Shown here piece after piece: positions 7,885-16,475 of a DNA stretch of 64,000 nucleotides. Each line of letters begins with the position of its first letter. Positions within the stretch are counted from its first letter, which is position 1. Position numbers and translations under genes: made by a program. The notes beneath the pieces are model-generated. The model did not search any database, was not told the DNA's origin, and saw only the letters and a program-made list of their open reading frames with translations. Where the stretch lies: assembly GCF_007923295.1 (NCBI RefSeq), contig NZ_VOIR01000017.1:62001-126000 (forward strand), written 5' to 3'. The stretch is from Agrococcus sediminis (GTDB taxonomy: Bacteria > Actinomycetota > Actinomycetes > Actinomycetales > Microbacteriaceae).

Positions 7885-9174
7885 TCAGGCGATGCGCTCC
7901 CGCACGATGGGCGGCACCGGCACCGCGGTGCCGGGCGCCGCGAGCTCCCAGGCGCCCTCGAGCGCCTCGAGCGCGCGCGGGATGCGGGTGGCGTCGTCGG
8001 CGCTGATCGTCCAGAGCGGATCGCCCTTCCGCACCGCGTCGCCCGGCTTCACGTGCAGGTCGATGCCGGCGGCGTGCACGACCGGGTCGCTCGCGCGGGC
8101 ACGGCCGGCGCCCAGCCGCCAGGCGGCGATGCCGAACGGCAGCGCCTCCTGGCGCGCGAGCACGCCGTCGGCCTCGGCGACCACCGTGTGCGTCTCGCGC
8201 GCGACCGGCAGCGGCGCATCCGGGTCGCCGCCCTGCGCGACGACGAAGCGCCGCCAGACGTCCATCGCGCGGCCGTCGGCGAGCGCGGCCTCGACGTCGG
8301 CGTCGCCCTTGCCCACCGCGTCCAGCATCTCCCGGGCGAGCGCCACGGTGAGCTCGACGACATCGGCCGGGCCGCCGCCGGCGAGCACCTCGACCGACTC
8401 GCGCACCTCGTTGGCGTTGCCGATCGCGAGGCCGAGCGGCACGTCCATCGTCGTGAGCAGCGCGCGCGTCTCGACGCCCGCGTCGCGGCCGAGCTCGACC
8501 ATCGTCAGTGCGAGCTCGCGAGCGCGCTCGAACTCCTGCATGAACGCGCCGGAGCCGAACTTCACGTCGAGCACGAGCGCACCGGTGCCCTCGGCGATCT
8601 TCTTCGACATGATCGACGAGGCGATGAGCGGGATCGCCTCGACCGTGCCGGTGATGTCGCGGAGCGCGTAGAGCCGCTTGTCGGCCGGGGCGAGGCCCGT
8701 GCCGGCCGCGCACACGACGCCGCCCACGGTGCGCAGCTGCTCGAGCATCTCGTCGTTCGTCAGCTCGGCCCGCCAGCCGGGGATCGACTCGAGCTTGTCG
8801 AGCGTGCCGCCGGTGTGGCCGAGCCCGCGGCCCGACAGCTGCGGCACGGCGGCGCCGAAGGCGGCGACGAGCGGCATGAGCGGCAGCGTGATCTTGTCGC
8901 CGACGCCGCCGGTGGAGTGCTTGTCGACCGTGGGCGCGTCGAGCGACGAGAAGTCCATCCGCTCGCCGGAGGCGATCATCGCCATCGTGAGGTCGTGGAT
9001 CTCGCGGCGCTCCATGCCGTTCAGCAGGATCGCCATCGCGAGCGCCGCCATCTGCGGGTCCTCGACGTAGCCGCGCGTGTACGCATCGATGAGCCAGTCG
9101 ATCTGCTCGGTCGAGAGCGCACCGCGATCGCGCTTCGTGCGGATGATGTCGACGGCGTCGAAGGCCTCAGCCAC
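7885..9174 (-). CDS. deoA: thymidine phosphorylase
   Basis: A 429-residue pyrimidine-nucleoside phosphorylase of nucleoside phosphorylase family II. It converts thymidine or deoxyuridine and phosphate to base and deoxyribose-1-phosphate. Motifs are the signature KHSTGGVGDKITLPLMPLVA, the GRGLGHTGGTLDKLESI block, and a C-terminal domain with LHVKPGDAVRKGDPLWTI, the barrel-sandwich lobe. The GTG at 9174 overlaps the end of cdd by 8 bases and gives an N-terminus (VAEAFDAVDIIRTKRDRG) that fits the family better than a longer extension. It is the last gene of the operon that begins with the nucleoside ABC importer. Confidence 0.93.
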   Translation of the reverse strand: MAEAFDAVDIIRTKRDRGALSTEQIDWLIDAYTRGYVEDPQMAALAMAILLNGMERREIHDLTMAMIASGERMDFSSLDAPTVDKHSTGGVGDKITLPLMPLVAAFGAAVPQLSGRGLGHTGGTLDKLESIPGWRAELTNDEMLEQLRTVGGVVCAAGTGLAPADKRLYALRDITGTVEAIPLIASSIMSKKIAEGTGALVLDVKFGSGAFMQEFERARELALTMVELGRDAGVETRALLTTMDVPLGLAIGNANEVRESVEVLAGGGPADVVELTVALAREMLDAVGKGDADVEAALADGRAMDVWRRFVVAQGGDPDAPLPVARETHTVVAEADGVLARQEALPFGIAAWRLGAGRARASDPVVHAAGIDLHVKPGDAVRKGDPLWTISADDATRIPRALEALEGAWELAAPGTAVPVPPIVRERIA

Positions 9175-9601
9175 GATCTGCCCCTCCGGTCTCGGGATGC
9201 CCTGCGGCGTAGGCGTCGAGCGCGCCCGGGCCGAACGCATCCGGGAGCACCTCCGCCATGGTGCGGATGCCGCTCACGGTGTCGAGCAGCATGCCGGGGG
9301 CGGCGTGCTCGGAGAGCAGCTGGCGGCAGCGGCCGCACGGCATGAGCCGCTCGCCGTCGCCGTTGACGCACGCGAAGGCCACCAGCCGGCCGCCGCCGCC
9401 CATCACCATCGCGCTCACGAGCGAGCACTCGGCGCACAGCGTGACGCCGTAGGCCGCGTTCTCGATGTTCGCGCCCGTCACGACCCGGCCGTCGTCGACG
9501 AGCGCCGCCGCGCCCACCGGGAACCGCGAGTACGGCACGTACGCGTGCCGGGTCGCCCCGTGGGCCGCGTCGTGCAGCGCCTGCCAGTCGATGGTGCCCA
9601 T
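9167..9601 (-). CDS. cdd: cytidine deaminase
   Basis: A 144-residue homotetrameric-type zinc cytidine deaminase that turns (deoxy)cytidine into (deoxy)uridine, which DeoA can then cleave. The N-terminal AYVPYSRFPVGAA binds substrate. TGANIENAAYGVTLCAE carries the catalytic Glu and the first zinc Cys (the family's C/HAE is CAE here). PCGRCRQ gives the other two zinc cysteines. It lies 5 bases after the second permease gene and overlaps deoA by 8 bases, so it is clearly in the same transcript. Confidence 0.94.
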   Translation of the reverse strand: MGTIDWQALHDAAHGATRHAYVPYSRFPVGAAALVDDGRVVTGANIENAAYGVTLCAECSLVSAMVMGGGGRLVAFACVNGDGERLMPCGRCRQLLSEHAAPGMLLDTVSGIRTMAEVLPDAFGPGALDAYAAGHPETGGADRG

Positions 9602-9606
9602 CGCCG

Positions 9607-10899
9607 CTACTGCTTCACGTACGGCTTGCCGCTGGCGGCGGGCGGCCTCGACCGCCCGATGAAGCCGGCCACCGCGAGCAGCGTGATGACGTACGGGAGC
9701 ATGAGCATGAACTCGCTCGGCACGGGCGAGCCGATCGCGCCGAGCGTCTGCTGCAGCGCCGACGCGAAGCCGAACAGCAGCGCCGCGAGCGTCGCCTTGA
9801 TCGGGTGCCACTGGCCGAAGATGACCGCCGCGAGGGCGATGTAGCCGAGTCCGGCCGTCATCTCGCGCGTGAAGGAGCCGTTGGAGTCGAGGGTGAAGTA
9901 CGCGCCGCCGAGGCCGGCGACGGCGCCCGCGAGCGCGACGTTCCAGAAGCGCAGCCGGTTCACCTTGATGCCGACCGTGTCGGCGGCCATCGGGTGCTCG
10001 CCGATGGCGCGCAGCCGCAGGCCCCAGGTGGTCTTGAACAGGCCCCACGCGATGAGCGGCACGATGACGTACATCGCGTAGACGATGATCGTCTGCTTGA
10101 ACAGCGCCGGGCCGATGAGCGGGATGCTCTCGAGCAGCGGGATGGGGATCTTCGGCAGGCGCACGGGCGAGTTGAGCGCCGGGTTGTCGGTGAGCACCGA
10201 CGAGTAGAAGAAGTTCGTCAGGCCCGCGACGAGCACGTTGAGCACGACGCCGACGATGACCTGCTCGACGAAGTAGCGGATCGCGAAGACCGCGAGCACC
10301 ATCGACACCAGCACGCTCGCGAGCATCGCCGCGACGACGCCGACGAGCGTCGAGCCGGTGGCCGAGGCGACCACGGCGCCGGTGAACGCGCCGCCGAGCA
10401 GCTGCGCCTCGATGGCGATGTTCACGACGCCCGCGCGCTCCGAGAGCACGCCGCCCATCGCGCCGAGGATGAGCGGCACCGACAGGCCGACGGTCGCGAA
10501 CAGCAGGCCCGCGATCGGGATCATGGAGCCCGCGCCCGCCCAGGTGAGGAACGCGACGACGAAGAGCACGCCGAAGACGATCGGCAGCCAGACGCCGAGC
10601 CTCCGCGCGGTGGCCGCCGCCCAGAACGACAGCGCCGTGAGCGCCGCGAGCAGGATGACGATGACGATGCCCGTCGCGCGCGCCGGGAGCACCGCATCCG
10701 GCAGCTGGAACAGGTCGCCCGACGAGGCGAGGCGCAGCGTCGCGGAGCCGTCGCGGCCGAGCACGACCGTGAGCAGGAGCGCGACGAGCGTGAGCACCGC
10801 GTACGAGATCGGCGCCTTCCAGTGCTTGACGACGGCGCGCTCGAGCTCGACGGTCTCGGCCTGCGCCGGCGCCTGGGTGGTGGGCTGCTGCGCGGTCAC
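9607..10899 (-). CDS. nucleoside ABC transporter permease (BmpA-associated, second permease)
   Basis: A 430-residue integral membrane protein of the BPD_transp_2 family, like NupC/RnsD of the BmpA-type nucleoside importers. An N-terminal tail of about 30 residues rich in Q, A and T is followed by about 10 hydrophobic segments. The conserved core contains GAMGGVLSERAGVVNIAIE and GEHPMAADTVGIKVNRLRF, both typical of this permease type. The GTG start at 10899 overlaps the upstream permease stop by 4 bases. With the partner permease, the ATPase and a BMP lipoprotein it would form the importer. The N-terminal helices before the core are more numerous than in shorter homologues. Confidence 0.88.
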   Translation of the reverse strand: MTAQQPTTQAPAQAETVELERAVVKHWKAPISYAVLTLVALLLTVVLGRDGSATLRLASSGDLFQLPDAVLPARATGIVIVILLAALTALSFWAAATARRLGVWLPIVFGVLFVVAFLTWAGAGSMIPIAGLLFATVGLSVPLILGAMGGVLSERAGVVNIAIEAQLLGGAFTGAVVASATGSTLVGVVAAMLASVLVSMVLAVFAIRYFVEQVIVGVVLNVLVAGLTNFFYSSVLTDNPALNSPVRLPKIPIPLLESIPLIGPALFKQTIIVYAMYVIVPLIAWGLFKTTWGLRLRAIGEHPMAADTVGIKVNRLRFWNVALAGAVAGLGGAYFTLDSNGSFTREMTAGLGYIALAAVIFGQWHPIKATLAALLFGFASALQQTLGAIGSPVPSEFMLMLPYVITLLAVAGFIGRSRPPAASGKPYVKQ

Positions 10900-12302
10900 G
10901 ACTGCGCTCCCTTCGCCTTGGTCGCGTCCGCGATCGCGGCCTCGTCGCGCAGCTGCCTGCGCGACTTCCTGCCGGGCTGCGGCAGGCCGAACATCGCGCG
11001 CACGAGCGGCGGGGCCGCGATGAACAGCACGATGAACGACTGCACGACGAGGATGATGTCGATCGGCACGCCCTCGGCCGCCTGCATGCGGAAGCCGCCG
11101 GCCTTGAAGGCGCCGAACAGCAGCCCCGCGAAGAACGTGCCCCACGGCGTGGAGCCGCCGAGCAGCGCGACCGTGATGGCGTCGAAGCCGATGCCGGCGT
11201 CGATGCCCGAGGTGAAGCCGGTGGTGACGGCGCCCGTCACCTGCTGGGCGCCCGCGAGCCCCATGAAGCCGCCCGCGAAGAGCATCGCGTAGACGGTGAG
11301 GCGCTTGACGTCCATGCCGGCGTTGAGCGCGGCGTTGGCGTTGTAGCCGACGGCGCGGAACTGGAAGCCGATGTTCGAGCGGTTGATGAGCCACGAGCAG
11401 AAGATCACCGCGGCGACCGACAGCACGAAGCCCCAGTGCAGGATGAACGGCGGGCCGAAGATCGACGGCAGCACCGCGGTCTCGGCCATCGGCGGCGAGA
11501 TCGGGTTGTTGCTGCCCGGGTTCTGCAGCAGGCCCGGCGTGCGCAGCATCCAGGTGATGAACCACAGCGCGACGAAGTTCAGCATGATCGTGACGATCAC
11601 CTCGTGCGCGCCCGTGTACGCCTTGAACGCGCCGGCGATGCCGCCCCAGATGGCGCCCGCGGCGATGCCCGCCGCGATCGCGACGAGCACGTGCAGCACG
11701 GGCGGCAGGGCGAACGAGTAGCCGACCCAGCCGGCCGCCGCGGCAGCCCACAGCATCTGGCCGCGGCCGCCGATGTTGAACAGGCCGACGCGGAACGCGA
11801 TGGCGACGCCGAGGCCCGCGGCGATGAGCGGGGTGGCGAAGTTCAGCGTGTCGGTGAGCGGCTTGATGAGCTGCGCGAAGCCGGCGTCGGCCCGCGAGAC
11901 GTTGAGGATCGAGCCCTGGAAGAGCGCCCAGTAGGCGCCGCCGACGGCGTCCCAGGCCGCGGCGAGCGTGTCGCCCGGCCGGGCGAAGAAGTAGCCGCTC
12001 GTCTCCTGCACGCGCTCGTCGGTCGCGGCGATGAGGATGCCGCCGACGACGAGCGAGGTGATGATCGCGAGCACGGCCATGACGAGGTTGCCGCCCATGA
12101 TGCGGCGGAAGGCGCTGCCCCAGGGGTCCTCGTGCTCGACCCGGCGGTCGTCGGTGGGCACGACGACCGCCGGCGCGGCCACCTCCGCGGCCTCCGGCGC
12201 GTGCACGACCGCGGGGGCGACCCCGGAGTCGGGCGAGCCGCCCGGGCGCTGCTGCGCCGCGGGCTCCATCGGGTCGTCGGCGTCGCGCGGCCTGTCGTTC
12301 AC
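10896..12302 (-). CDS. nucleoside ABC transporter permease (BmpA-associated, first permease)
   Basis: A 468-residue BPD_transp_2 permease, equivalent to NupB/RnsC. A hydrophilic, Pro/Ala-rich N-terminus of about 65 residues precedes a first helix (ILIAATDE-flanked). Several further membrane segments carry the conserved FNIGGRGQMLWAAAAAGWVG and FRAVGYNANAALNAGMDVKR blocks, the cytoplasmic coupling region for the ATPase. The C-terminus is Lys/Arg/Asp-rich. It overlaps genes on both sides by 4 bases (ATPase upstream, second permease downstream), consistent with coupled synthesis of one complex. Confidence 0.88.
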   Translation of the reverse strand: MNDRPRDADDPMEPAAQQRPGGSPDSGVAPAVVHAPEAAEVAAPAVVVPTDDRRVEHEDPWGSAFRRIMGGNLVMAVLAIITSLVVGGILIAATDERVQETSGYFFARPGDTLAAAWDAVGGAYWALFQGSILNVSRADAGFAQLIKPLTDTLNFATPLIAAGLGVAIAFRVGLFNIGGRGQMLWAAAAAGWVGYSFALPPVLHVLVAIAAGIAAGAIWGGIAGAFKAYTGAHEVIVTIMLNFVALWFITWMLRTPGLLQNPGSNNPISPPMAETAVLPSIFGPPFILHWGFVLSVAAVIFCSWLINRSNIGFQFRAVGYNANAALNAGMDVKRLTVYAMLFAGGFMGLAGAQQVTGAVTTGFTSGIDAGIGFDAITVALLGGSTPWGTFFAGLLFGAFKAGGFRMQAAEGVPIDIILVVQSFIVLFIAAPPLVRAMFGLPQPGRKSRRQLRDEAAIADATKAKGAQS

Positions 12303-13843
12303 GCTGCGGCTCCCTTCGAGGGGGTCGGCGCCGGGATGCCGGCGGGGCGCTCCCCGGCCATCATGAGGCCGAGGATGTCGCGGCTGGTGTCGGCGGGGAC
12401 GATGCCGACCACGCCGCCGCGGTACATGACCGCGATGCGGTCGGCCAGCCCGACGACCTCGTCGAGCTCGGTGGAGACGACGATGACGGGGATGCCCGCG
12501 TCGCGAGTGGCGATGATCTGGCTGTGCACGAACTCGATCGAGCCGACGTCGAGGCCGCGGGTGGGCTGCGAGGCGACGAAGAGCGAGAGGGGGCGCCCGA
12601 GCTCGCGCGCGAGCACCACCTTCTGCTGGTTGCCGCCCGAGAGCGTGCCGACGTGCGTGTCGATGCCCTGGGCGCGGATGTCGAAGGCGCCCAGCTTCTC
12701 GGTCGCGAACTCGTCGCGGGCGCCGCGGTCGATGGTGCCGGCGCTCACGAAGGGCGCTCCGCGGTAGCGGTCGAGCATCAGGTTCTCGGCGATCGTGAAG
12801 TCGCCGACGAGGCCGTCGACCTTGCGGTCCTCCGGCACGAACCCGACGCCGGCGTCGAGCACCTCGCGCACGGAGTCGCCGAGCAGCTCGTTGCCGTTGA
12901 GGTCGATCGAGCCGGTGGCGCGGGGCTGGAGGCCCAGGATGGCCTCGGTGAGCTCCGTCTGGCCGTTGCCCTGGACGCCGGCGACGCAGAGCACCTCGCC
13001 GCCCTGCACCGTGAACGAGACGTCATTGACGACCTTCTGGCCGATCGCATCCAGCACCGTCAGGCCCGTGACCTCGAGCCGGTTGTCGGTGAGCACCGGC
13101 GGGCGCTTGTGCACGGTGAGCTCGACCGGGCGGCCGACCATCATCGACGCGAGCTCGGTGCTCGACGACTGCGGGCTCGCCTCGCCCACGACCTTGCCGA
13201 GGCGGATGACCGTGATGCGGTCGGCGATCGCGCGCACCTCGCGGAGCTTGTGGGTGATGAAGACGATCGCGGTGCCCTCGTCGCGGAGCTGCTGCATGAT
13301 CGCCATCAGCTCGTCGGTCTCCTGCGGCGTGAGCACGGCGGTGGGCTCGTCGAACACGAGCACCTTCGCGTCCTGCGAGAGGGCCTTGATGATCTCGACG
13401 CGCTGCTGGACGCCGACGGGCAGGTCCTCGATCCTGGCGTCGGGGTCGATGTGGAAGCCGAAGCGCTGCGAGATCTCGCGCACCTTCTGCTTCGCGCCCG
13501 CGAGGCCGCCGAGGGCGCGCTCGTGGCCGAGCAGCACGTTCTCGGCGACGGTGAAGACGGGGATGAGCATGAAGTGCTGGTGCACCATGCCGATGCCGGC
13601 GTGCATCGCGTCGCCGGGGCCCGCGAAGCGCTGGGGCGCGCCGTCGAGCAGGATCTCGCCCTCCTCGGCGTGGTACAGGCCGTAGAGCACGTTCATGAGC
13701 GTCGACTTGCCGGCGCCGTTCTCGCCGAGGAGGCAGTGGATCTCGCCGGCCCGGACCTCGAGGTCGATGTGGTCGTTCGCGACCAGCGCGCCGAAGCGCT
13801 TCGTGATCCCCCGGAGCTCGAGGGTGGGGTGCTCGACGGCCAT
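12299..13843 (-). CDS. nucleoside ABC transporter ATP-binding protein (double ABC domain)
   Basis: A 514-residue ATPase with two fused ABC domains, the arrangement of RnsB/NupA and of sugar ATPases such as RbsA. Domain 1 has Walker A GENGAGKST (about residues 40-48), a Q-loop and Walker B LVFDEPTAVLTP. Domain 2 has a degenerate Walker A (GVQGNGQTELTEA), a signature LSGGNQQKVVLAREL and a Walker B that reads LFVASQPTRGLDVGS. The usual LIAxxPTRGLD is kept, as is normal for the family. It is the first gene of an operon running to cdd-deoA. GAAGGAAGG precedes the ATG. Confidence 0.9.
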   Translation of the reverse strand: MAVEHPTLELRGITKRFGALVANDHIDLEVRAGEIHCLLGENGAGKSTLMNVLYGLYHAEEGEILLDGAPQRFAGPGDAMHAGIGMVHQHFMLIPVFTVAENVLLGHERALGGLAGAKQKVREISQRFGFHIDPDARIEDLPVGVQQRVEIIKALSQDAKVLVFDEPTAVLTPQETDELMAIMQQLRDEGTAIVFITHKLREVRAIADRITVIRLGKVVGEASPQSSSTELASMMVGRPVELTVHKRPPVLTDNRLEVTGLTVLDAIGQKVVNDVSFTVQGGEVLCVAGVQGNGQTELTEAILGLQPRATGSIDLNGNELLGDSVREVLDAGVGFVPEDRKVDGLVGDFTIAENLMLDRYRGAPFVSAGTIDRGARDEFATEKLGAFDIRAQGIDTHVGTLSGGNQQKVVLARELGRPLSLFVASQPTRGLDVGSIEFVHSQIIATRDAGIPVIVVSTELDEVVGLADRIAVMYRGGVVGIVPADTSRDILGLMMAGERPAGIPAPTPSKGAAA

Positions 13844-13874
13844 GTGCCTTCCTTCGACCTTGACGACGCCTGTG

Positions 13875-13880
13875 AATCTA
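13875..13880 (-). promoter_or_regulatory. -10 element (TAGATT) for the nucleoside ABC-cdd-deoA operon
   Basis: TAGATT on the minus strand lies about 31 bases upstream of the ATPase ATG and downstream of a strong hairpin that separates the operon from the upstream BMP gene. No strong -35 is visible. Confidence 0.4.
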
Positions 13881-13919
13881 GTCGGATTGCGCGGGAGCCG
13901 CAGGTGCCTCGGCTCCGCT

Positions 13920-13961
13920 CACGCGCGTGGGGGCCGACCGGAGCCGACCCCCACGCGCGTG
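13920..13961 (-). terminator. strong hairpin terminator after the first BMP lipoprotein gene
   Basis: A perfect 14-bp stem, CACGCGCGTGGGGG / CCCCCACGCGCGTG (13920-13933 and 13948-13961), with a 14-base loop, sits 8 bases beyond the BMP stop. It makes read-through from the lipoprotein gene into the importer operon partial at best, allowing separate dosage of the binding protein. Confidence 0.7.
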
Positions 13962-13969
13962 CCTGCGGA

Positions 13970-15076
13970 CTACTGCTGCGGGCTCGCCGGCGACTCGACC
14001 GTGATCTCGCCGGCGATGATGCCCGCGGTGATCTCGTCGAGCTGCGCCTGCAGCTCGGGGTCGACCTCGCCCTCGAAGTCGTGGAACGGCGCGATGCCGA
14101 CGCCCTCGTTCTCGAGCGTGCCGACGTACGGCTCGTTCGAGAACTCGCCCGCGGCGGCCTGCTCGACGACGGCCTGCGTGCCCTGCGCCATGCCCTTGAG
14201 CACCGACGTGAGGAAGAGGTCGGCGTTGTCGGGCGACGTCTCGTAGAGGTCGGCGTCGACGCCCACCATCGTGATGCCCGAGTCCTCGCCCGCGTCGCGG
14301 ATGGCCTCAGCGGCCGAGAGGAAGATCGGGCCGCCGACCGGCATCAGCACGTCGGCGTTCTGGCCGATGAAGGTCTCGGCCATGGCCTTCGCCTCCACGC
14401 CGGCCTCGAAGCCGCCCGTGAACGAGCCGTTCTGCGCCTCGGGGTCCCAGCCGAGCACCTGCACGTCCGTGCCGTTCTGCTCGTTGTAGTACATGGCGCC
14501 CTCGTAGAAGCCGTCCATGAAGATCGTCACCGGCGGGATCTGGATGCCGCCCCAGGTGGCGATGATGCCCGTCTCGGTGTGCGAGGCGGCGGCGTAGCCG
14601 GCGAGGAACGCGGCCTGCGCGGTGTCGAAGACGATCGGCTGCACGTTCGGCAGGTCGATCGAGCTGTCGTCGATGATCGCGAACTGGATGTCGGGGTTCG
14701 CCTCGGCGGCGGCCGCGGTGGCCTCGGCGAGGAGGAAGCCCACGGTCACGACCATGTTGCAGCCCTGGTCGATGACGCTCGAGATGTTGGGGGCGAAGTC
14801 GGCCTCCGACTGCGACTCGACCTCGATCGCCTCGACGCCCAGGCCCTCTGCCGCCGCGCGGACGCCCTCGGCGCCGAGCTGGTTGAAGGAGCGGTCGTCG
14901 AAGCCGCCCGAGTCGGAGACGATGCAGGGCTGGATGTCGACCGTGGCGGCCGGCTCCTCGGTGGCGGGCGACGAGCCGCTGGGCGCCTCAGGGGCGGCGG
15001 CGCAGCCGGCGAGCAGCAGCATCGCGCCGACGGCGATGGCGCCGCCGCGCGCGGCGGTACGGGTGAACTTCCTCAA
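13970..15076 (-). CDS. BMP-family nucleoside-binding lipoprotein 1
   Basis: A 368-residue extracellular solute-binding lipoprotein of the BmpA/Med family, which captures nucleosides for the ABC importer. A basic N-terminus and hydrophobic stretch end in the lipobox LLAGC (about residues 22-26), followed by a Pro/Ser/Glu linker. The mature domain has SDSGGFDDRSFNQLGAEGV, NMVVTVGFLLAEAT, DTAQAAFLAGYAAA and HDFEGEVDPELQAQLDEI, all BMP landmarks. The start is taken as TTG 15076, because GGAGG lies 6 bases upstream and it gives a standard signal peptide; in-frame codons further upstream would bury the signal. It is paralogous to the next gene. Confidence 0.88.
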   Translation of the reverse strand: MRKFTRTAARGGAIAVGAMLLLAGCAAAPEAPSGSSPATEEPAATVDIQPCIVSDSGGFDDRSFNQLGAEGVRAAAEGLGVEAIEVESQSEADFAPNISSVIDQGCNMVVTVGFLLAEATAAAAEANPDIQFAIIDDSSIDLPNVQPIVFDTAQAAFLAGYAAASHTETGIIATWGGIQIPPVTIFMDGFYEGAMYYNEQNGTDVQVLGWDPEAQNGSFTGGFEAGVEAKAMAETFIGQNADVLMPVGGPIFLSAAEAIRDAGEDSGITMVGVDADLYETSPDNADLFLTSVLKGMAQGTQAVVEQAAAGEFSNEPYVGTLENEGVGIAPFHDFEGEVDPELQAQLDEITAGIIAGEITVESPASPQQ

Positions 15077-15132
15077 GGGATCCTCCAGTGCAAAGGATGC
15101 TCGCCGCGACGCGGCTGAGCGCATGATGGTTG

Positions 15133-15138
15133 AGCATA
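15133..15138 (-). promoter_or_regulatory. -10 element (TATGCT) for BMP lipoprotein 1
   Basis: TATGCT on the minus strand lies 57 bases upstream of the TTG start. The leader would carry the GGAGG ribosome site. The -35 region (CTCGAA) is weak. Confidence 0.4.
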
Positions 15139-15177
15139 CGGCCGCGCGACGGCGGTTCGAGACGGTCTGAGGGCACC

Positions 15178-15193
15178 GCAACGCAATCGTTGC
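15178..15193. promoter_or_regulatory. 16-bp dyad GCAACG-N4-CGTTGC, candidate operator
   Basis: A perfect inverted repeat with 6-bp half sites and a CAAT spacer. It is about 40-55 bases upstream of the BMP-1 -10 element and just after the BMP-2 coding region. CG-centred dyads of this kind resemble LacI-family sites, and a nucleoside-responsive regulator would fit the context, but no regulator gene is in the window. Confidence 0.4.
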
Positions 15194-15209
15194 AATCCCG
15201 AAACCGCGG

Positions 15210-16310
15210 TCACGGGCTCGAGGGCGACTCCACCGTGATCTCGCCGGCGATGATCTGCTCGCGCAGCGCATCCAGCTCGGCCTTCGTCTCGTCGCTGACC
15301 CGGTCGTCGAGGTCGTGGAAGGGGGCGATGTCGACGCCGCCGTTCTCGAGCGTGCCGATGATGGGCTCGTCGGAGATCGTGCCGTCGGCGGCGTCGGCGA
15401 CCGCGCCCACCACCGCGTCCTCGGTGTTCTTCAGCACGCTCGTGAGCAGCAGCGGCCGGAACTCCTCCGGCAGGGTGTCGTAGCCGTCGTTGTCGACCCA
15501 GAGCACGAGCACCTCGCCGCCCGCGTCGAGCGAGGCGCGGAACGCGCCCTCCCCCACCTGGCCGGCGACCGGCAGGATCACGTCGGCGCCCTGCGCGATG
15601 AAGGCCTGCGTCTGCGACTGCCCGAGGCTGACGTTCTCGAAGTCGCCCGTGAAGGTGCCGTCCTGGGACTCCGGGTCCCAGCCGAGCAGCTGCACGTCGG
15701 CGCCCTTCGCCTCGTTGAACGCGTCGATGCCGGCGGCGAAGCCGTCCATGAAGAGGGTGACGGGCGGCTGGTTGCCGCCGCCGAAGGTGGCGACCGTGCC
15801 CGTCTCGCTCACGGATGCGGCGGCGTAGCCGGCGAGGAAGGCCGCCTGCGCGGTGTCGAACACGATCGAGCGCACGTTGGGCGCCTCGACGATCTCGTCG
15901 ACGATCGCGAACTGCACGTCGGGGTTCGCCTCCGCCTGCTCGGCGGTCGCGGCGGCCAGCTCGTAGCCGACGGTGAGCACGAAGCCGCACCCGGTGTCGA
16001 CGGCGGCCTGCACGTTGGGCGCGAGGTCGCTCTCGGTGGTGGAGACGAGCACGTTCGCCTCGACGCCGAGCTCCTCCTGCGCGCGCTCCATGCCCGCCCA
16101 GCTCGTCTCGTTGAAGGAGCGGTCGTTCAGTCCGCCGGAGTTCGTGACCATCTGCGCGCACTCGAGCGACTGCTCGGGGGCGTCGCTCGCACCGGGCGCA
16201 GCGGTCTCGGCGGGCGGCGGCGCCGAGCAGCCGGCGAGCAGCAGCAGGGCTGCCAGCGCCGGGGCGGCGAGGACGGTGGCGGCCCTGGCGGGCGAGAGCG
16301 TGCGGGACAC
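15210..16310 (-). CDS. BMP-family nucleoside-binding lipoprotein 2
   Basis: A 366-residue paralogue of the neighbouring BMP lipoprotein. The signal sequence ends in LLLLAGC (lipid-anchored Cys near residue 28). The mature part keeps TNSGGLNDRSFNETSWAGM, CGFVLTVGYELAAAT, FDTAQAAFLAGYAA and the closing HDLDDRVSDETKAELDALRE. The GTG start at 16310 has GAAGGAG upstream. A -10-like TACCAT lies at 16336-16341. Two diverged binding proteins feeding one importer would widen the nucleoside range; which nucleosides each binds is not readable. Its 5' side borders cassette A. Confidence 0.88.
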   Translation of the reverse strand: MSRTLSPARAATVLAAPALAALLLLAGCSAPPPAETAAPGASDAPEQSLECAQMVTNSGGLNDRSFNETSWAGMERAQEELGVEANVLVSTTESDLAPNVQAAVDTGCGFVLTVGYELAAATAEQAEANPDVQFAIVDEIVEAPNVRSIVFDTAQAAFLAGYAAASVSETGTVATFGGGNQPPVTLFMDGFAAGIDAFNEAKGADVQLLGWDPESQDGTFTGDFENVSLGQSQTQAFIAQGADVILPVAGQVGEGAFRASLDAGGEVLVLWVDNDGYDTLPEEFRPLLLTSVLKNTEDAVVGAVADAADGTISDEPIIGTLENGGVDIAPFHDLDDRVSDETKAELDALREQIIAGEITVESPSSP

Positions 16311-16335
16311 GGCGACTCCTTCGTGCGGTGGCGCA

Positions 16336-16341
16336 ATGGTA
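16336..16341 (-). promoter_or_regulatory. -10 element (TACCAT) for BMP lipoprotein 2
   Basis: TACCAT on the minus strand, 26 bases upstream of the GTG start, with GAAGGAG between. The -35 is not evident. Confidence 0.35.
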
Positions 16342-16384
16342 ACCGCCATGGCGCGTGCGGGCACCCCGCCATCGCTGCGCCCGC

Positions 16385-16457
16385 GCGCGCGATCGGGCAG
16401 AGCGACGCCGCGGACCCGCATGCAGCGCGACGGTGCGCTCAGGCCGATCGAGCGCAC
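16385..16457. repeat. palindromic repeat A1
   Basis: An imperfect palindrome. The left arm GCGCGCGATCGGGCAGAGCG (16385-16404) pairs with GTGCGCTCAGGCCGATCGAG (16434-16453), with about three mismatches. The 29-base centre contains GCATGC, present at the same offset in copy A2. The copy lies between the BMP-2 promoter and the nuclease gene. Confidence 0.7.
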
Positions 16458-16475
16458 CAGGATGCGCTGAGCGCG

